A stretch of 64,000 nucleotides of DNA from Halorubrum vacuolatum. Lineage in GTDB: Archaea > Halobacteriota > Halobacteria > Halobacteriales > Haloferacaceae. The notes below the pieces were generated by a model. It searched no databases. It was not told where the DNA came from and worked only from the letters and a program-made list of their open reading frames with translations. A program made the translations under genes and the position numbers. Of this stretch, positions 61,112 to 64,000 are shown piece after piece. The stretch is taken from NCBI RefSeq assembly GCF_900188065.1, contig NZ_FZNQ01000002.1, positions 62,001 through 126,000 of the forward strand, given 5' to 3'. Every line of letters begins with the position of its first letter. Position 1 is the stretch's first letter.

Positions 61112-61175
61112 GGTGATGCGCGTCGGGAGGTGTTCGGGGGACTGATCGGTCGTCTTGCCCCGTCTAGACCGCTCC

Positions 61176-62324
61176 TCAGGTCCGGATCTCGATGAGCAGG
61201 TCCGCCTCCGGCGACTCGCCCATCCGCTCACGAACCGCGTCCCACGAGAGGTCGACCCGGGCGGTGACGGCCCGTGCCGCGAGCGCGCCGCACGCGTTGC
61301 CGACGAGCAGGGGCAACTCGTAGTCCCGTGGATCGTGTGAGAAGCCGTCCTCCACGATCGCCGGCTCGCACAGGGCGGTCGCGAGGAAGCCGGCGGCGAA
61401 GGCGTCGCCGGCCCCGGTGGTATCGACGGGCTCGACGGGGAAGCCCGGATGTGAGACGTCGCCGTGTGGCGTCCGGATCGATGCGCCGTCGCCGCCGAGC
61501 TTGATCGCGACCACGCGATCCTCGGGCTTCCATGGGTCGATGTCGGTCGTCTCCGCGACCGCCTCCGCCTCCCGTGTATTGAGGAAGAGCAGGTCGGCCG
61601 AGGCCAGTACCTCCCCGTAGGCCCGCTCGCCGACGCGTCTTCCGGGGTCGAAGCTCAGGGTCGCGTCCGTGTCGTGGGCCGCGTTCGAAAGTTGGGTGGC
61701 CGTCTCCGGCTGCTGGCTCGTGAGATGGAGGTGGTCGGCCGCCGCGAGGGTATCGCGGTCGAGGTCGGCCGCCGAGAACGCCTCGTTCGCGCCGTCGTTC
61801 GCGAGCATGCACAATTCCCCATCGCCGTCGACGATCACGTATTTCACCGAGGTCGGCTGGTCGGCGTCGATGAGCACGTGGCCCGGGTCGACACCGGCGT
61901 TCGCGAGCCCGCGGAGCGCGAGCGCCCCCGACTCGTCGCCGCCGACGCTCCCGTAGACGATCGCCCGTCCGCCGAGGTCGACGAGGCCGACGGCCACGTT
62001 TGCCGCGCTGCCGCCGCCGGACTGTTCGAGTCGGTCGATCCGCGTCTCGCCGTCCGGACCGGGAAGCCGGTCGACGTACATCGTCACGTCCCAGTTGAGG
62101 TGGCCCGCCGTGATCACCTTCGGCGAGCGCGTGGAGGAACCGTCCGTCGCGTTCGTCGTTCCCCCTGCGTCCCCGTCGGTTCCGTCCGCTCCGCTCGCTT
62201 CGTCCGCTCCGTCGGTTCCGTCCGCTCCGCTCGCTTCGTCCGCGTCGAGCGCCTCACGGACGTCCTCCAGGTGTGTCTGGCCTTCCATATCCTCCTCGGC
62301 ACCGGCCGCACCATCCCCACTCAT
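61176..62324 (-). CDS. PfkB-family sugar kinase, probably ribose-1-phosphate kinase
   Basis: A 382-residue ribokinase-like enzyme. Residues ~1-66 are a disordered acidic leader with a 12-residue repeat (EASGADGTDGAD). The kinase follows: GHLNWDVTMYVDRLPGPDGE, GGGSAANVAVGL and the signature DTTGAGDAFAAGF with catalytic Asp. It overlaps the isomerase gene by 4 bases (ATGA). With that neighbour and a HAD phosphatase upstream, the likely role is phosphorylating ribose 1-phosphate to ribose 1,5-bisphosphate in the haloarchaeal pentose bisphosphate pathway; a nucleoside kinase remains possible. Confidence 0.88.
   Translation of the reverse strand: MSGDGAAGAEEDMEGQTHLEDVREALDADEASGADGTDGADEASGADGTDGDAGGTTNATDGSSTRSPKVITAGHLNWDVTMYVDRLPGPDGETRIDRLEQSGGGSAANVAVGLVDLGGRAIVYGSVGGDESGALALRGLANAGVDPGHVLIDADQPTSVKYVIVDGDGELCMLANDGANEAFSAADLDRDTLAAADHLHLTSQQPETATQLSNAAHDTDATLSFDPGRRVGERAYGEVLASADLLFLNTREAEAVAETTDIDPWKPEDRVVAIKLGGDGASIRTPHGDVSHPGFPVEPVDTTGAGDAFAAGFLATALCEPAIVEDGFSHDPRDYELPLLVGNACGALAARAVTARVDLSWDAVRERMGESPEADLLIEIRT
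62175..62246 (-). repeat. 36-bp in-frame tandem repeat in the PfkB leader
   Basis: Two 36-base units (62175-62210, 62211-62246; the second varies at its end) encode the repeated DEASGADGTDGA segment of the kinase N-terminus. It keeps frame and lies outside the catalytic fold. Confidence 0.9.
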
Positions 62325-63277
62325 GGCTCGGCCCACGGCTCCTCGGCACCCTCGCCGAACAGCTCGCGCATGAGCGTCACGATGCTCTCGGGTGGGAACT
62401 GCCCGTGTTCGGTGACGATGGCGTCCATGTACCGCGGCGGCGTCACGTCGAACGCCGGGTTCTCGACGGCGATCTCGCCGATCTCATCCCGAACCACCGG
62501 ATCGATCACCTCCTCTTCGGCGCGCATTTCGATCTCCACGGTGTGACCCGTCAGCGTCTCGGGGTGGAGTTTGATCGTCTGGGCGGCGGTCATGATCGGG
62601 ACGCCGCGCTCACGGGCGTTGACCGCGAGCCCCGAGGTGCCGATCTTGTTGATCACGCCGCCGTCGGCGGCGATGGAGTCCGCACCGACGAGGACGTGGT
62701 CCACCTCGTCGAGGTAGCGCCGCGCCGCGGAGTCGACGATGAGCGTGACCGGGACGCCGGCGTCACGGAGCTGTTCGGCGGTGATGTGGCCCTGGTTCCG
62801 GGGCCGGGTCTCCTTGACGACCGCCGAGATGGACTTCCCCTGGTCGACCGCCTCCTCGATACAGGCCAGCGCGTCCGTCGAGTGACAGTGGGTCATCACG
62901 GTGTCGCCGTCGGCGAGCCGGTTCGCGCCGACACGCGCGAGGTCCTCCTGCGCGCGGTCGAGCTGGTCGACGAACGCGGCGCTGGCCGAGGTGACGCCGC
63001 GGCGGAGCTCATCGACGGTCCGGCCGTTCATGCGTTGGAGGACGTACCGAAGCGCGTTCGGCAGGGAGACGGCGGTCGGGCGAGTCTCATGGAGGGTCCT
63101 CGCGGCCGCACGCATCGACGCACGAAACGCCTCGGGGTCGTCGACGTCGATCGCCTCGGCCTGTGTCGCGAGCGCCCGGGCCGCCGCGTCCGCGATGGCC
63201 GCCGCGCCGCGGATCTCCATGGTCGCGATCTCCTCCGCGGTCGCCGCGACCGCGGGAACCGGCTCGTGATCGGTCAT
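62321..63277 (-). CDS. Ribose-1,5-bisphosphate isomerase (eIF2B-like)
   Basis: A 318-residue eIF2B-alpha/R15P-isomerase fold enzyme converting ribose 1,5-bisphosphate to ribulose 1,5-bisphosphate. Cys131 in MTHCHSTDAL and Asp200 in LVGADSIAADG fit the catalytic Cys/Asp pair of the archaeal isomerase, including their spacing of 69. NKIGTSGLAV and the late GQFPPESIV are family blocks. ATG 63277 lies ~25 bases after the minus-strand TATA catataaatacc (63298-63309), hence leaderless; the longer frame to 63367 is rejected. First gene of a coupled pair with PfkB. Confidence 0.92.
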   Translation of the reverse strand: MTDHEPVPAVAATAEEIATMEIRGAAAIADAAARALATQAEAIDVDDPEAFRASMRAAARTLHETRPTAVSLPNALRYVLQRMNGRTVDELRRGVTSASAAFVDQLDRAQEDLARVGANRLADGDTVMTHCHSTDALACIEEAVDQGKSISAVVKETRPRNQGHITAEQLRDAGVPVTLIVDSAARRYLDEVDHVLVGADSIAADGGVINKIGTSGLAVNARERGVPIMTAAQTIKLHPETLTGHTVEIEMRAEEEVIDPVVRDEIGEIAVENPAFDVTPPRYMDAIVTEHGQFPPESIVTLMRELFGEGAEEPWAEP

Positions 63278-63335
63278 GCCGATACCGTGTCCGGCACGGT
63301 ATTTATATGGCCGGGAGGGTTGCCGGGTCCCGGGG

Positions 63336-64000
63336 TCACCTGAGCACCGTCGCGAGTTCGTCCACACTCCGCACGAGGTGATCCGGCCGTTCCGTGGGTG
63401 GGAGATCCGTCACGTCGATAGTTCCGTCGCCGTCGTCGTTTGTGTCGTCGTCGTCGCTGCTTTCGCTGTCATCCGTACTGCCACCGCCGTGGCTCCCACC
63501 GACGCCGCGCTCGGCTGCGCGGGCGTCGAAGAGGACGGTGGCGGCACCGATCGCGTTCCCGCCGCCGACGTCCGCGGTCGGGTTGTCGCCGATGACGACC
63601 GCCTCGCTCGGCCGGCGATCGAAGGCGGCGAGCGCGGTCGTAAACGGGAGCGCGCTGGGCTTCTCGCGACCGACCTCCTCCGACGTCACGACGAGATCGA
63701 TGTGGTCGTCCAGGCCGAGTCGGGTCAGCTTCTTCAGTTGGATCCGTGTCGTGAGGTTCGTCACGATCGCCACGTCGATCCCGGCGGCCTGCAGCTCCGC
63801 GAGCAGCGCCCCGATCCCCTCGAACGGTTCCATCGCGTCGAGATACGCCCCCCAGTAGGCCTCGCCCAGCGTCAACGCCTCGGTGGCGTCGTGTGTTCCG
63901 GTCTGCCGCCGAAGCGCCTTTTTATAATAGATGAATCGCTCGTGTGAGGCCGCCGTCCCGGCAAGCTCGCGTTTCGTCTCCCGTCTTCCGGCGGCGTACA
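63336..64000 (-). CDS. HAD-superfamily phosphatase, 5' end outside the window
   Basis: The visible ~220 codons cover the cap and second half of a HAD-IA phosphatase: VTNLTTRIQLKK (motif II Thr), GREKPS (motif III Lys) and GDNPTADVGGG (motif IV Asp). Motif I is upstream of position 64000. There is no ATG between 63880 and the edge that fits; the frame runs through with YYKKALRRQTGTHD. A long acidic Ser/Asp loop (~35 residues) is inserted after motif IV. With the R15P isomerase and PfkB kinase next to it, it is a candidate ribulose-1,5-bisphosphate phosphatase. Confidence 0.85.
   Translation of the reverse strand, partial: YAAGRRETKRELAGTAASHERFIYYKKALRRQTGTHDATEALTLGEAYWGAYLDAMEPFEGIGALLAELQAAGIDVAIVTNLTTRIQLKKLTRLGLDDHIDLVVTSEEVGREKPSALPFTTALAAFDRRPSEAVVIGDNPTADVGGGNAIGAATVLFDARAAERGVGGSHGGGSTDDSESSDDDDTNDDGDGTIDVTDLPPTERPDHLVRSVDELATVLR

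Noticed and set aside
1-64000. Replication origin or defence system
   Set aside because: No Orc1/Cdc6 gene, origin-box repeats, restriction-modification, cas, or toxin-antitoxin pair could be supported; the only Fic-like trace is a broken fragment.

Overview
The window is chromosomal DNA of a halophilic archaeon (class Halobacteria); I cannot name the genus. The evidence is high GC content, strongly acidic proteins, Tat-type secretion signals, archaeal-type genes (Cdc48 ATPase, L7Ae/S28e/L24e, RNase J, halocyanin, geranylgeranyl diphosphate synthase, DUF106 membrane insertase, archaeosortase-type C-termini), and AT-rich TATA boxes about 25 bases before many start codons, which implies mostly leaderless mRNAs. 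That spacing was used to choose many of the starts.

Layout. 1-5.1 kb: an SDR fragment, two membrane proteins (one HTTM), a structured GC-rich intergenic element, a TetR regulator, a DUF429 protein and a 46-residue membrane protein. 5.1-6.25 kb: a gene-poor, partly AT-rich patch ending at tRNA-Tyr. The last 23 bases of the tRNA end are duplicated 122 bp away, so this looks like the relic of an element that integrated into the tRNA. 6.3-14.5 kb: an acidic protein of uncertain family, a secreted subtilase, aldehyde:ferredoxin oxidoreductase, a VanZ-like protein and Cdc48. 14.5-18.9 kb: a molybdenum-linked pair (sulfite-oxidase-fold protein and MobA), an Mrp ATPase, the DUF106 insertase and adenylate kinase. 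19-28.4 kb: a UspA, a KaiC-like ATPase with DPFGG repeats, a hydrolase, an acetyltransferase, a Vms1-like release factor, a secreted metallopeptidase-like protein, a cupin/rhodanese pair and a 5'-nucleotidase. 28.6-30 kb: the L7Ae-S28e-L24e-Ndk operon. 30-35.9 kb: a UspA, a PQQ-type propeller, an SRPBCC protein, halocyanin, and RNase J overlapping the prenyl synthase.

36-46.4 kb: an EamA transporter, IlvD, two class III aminotransferases with cysteine-rich insertions, an M20 amidohydrolase, a BCCT osmolyte transporter and tRNA-Thr. 46.5-53.4 kb: an acetyltransferase, a CBS protein, uridine kinase, an aldo/keto reductase, an HD phosphohydrolase and a REC-GAF-PAS-GAF histidine kinase. 53.5-58.7 kb: a complete phosphate uptake operon, pstS-pstC-pstA-pstB, divergent from an AbrB-PhoU regulator, with palindromes between them. 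58.7-61.1 kb: a small cluster with a MoaD-like ubiquitin-fold protein. 61.2-64 kb: PfkB kinase, ribose-1,5-bisphosphate isomerase and HAD phosphatase, which match the haloarchaeal non-carboxylating pentose bisphosphate pathway.

Two themes run through the window. First, there are many short tandem repeats (20-36 bp units), both between genes and in frame inside disordered protein segments. Second, several genes have a small reading frame just upstream that starts near the predicted transcription start and overlaps the main start codon (Cdc48, BCCT transporter, Mo-linked pair), which suggests translational coupling. I found no CRISPR array, no intact insertion sequence and no replication initiator gene.
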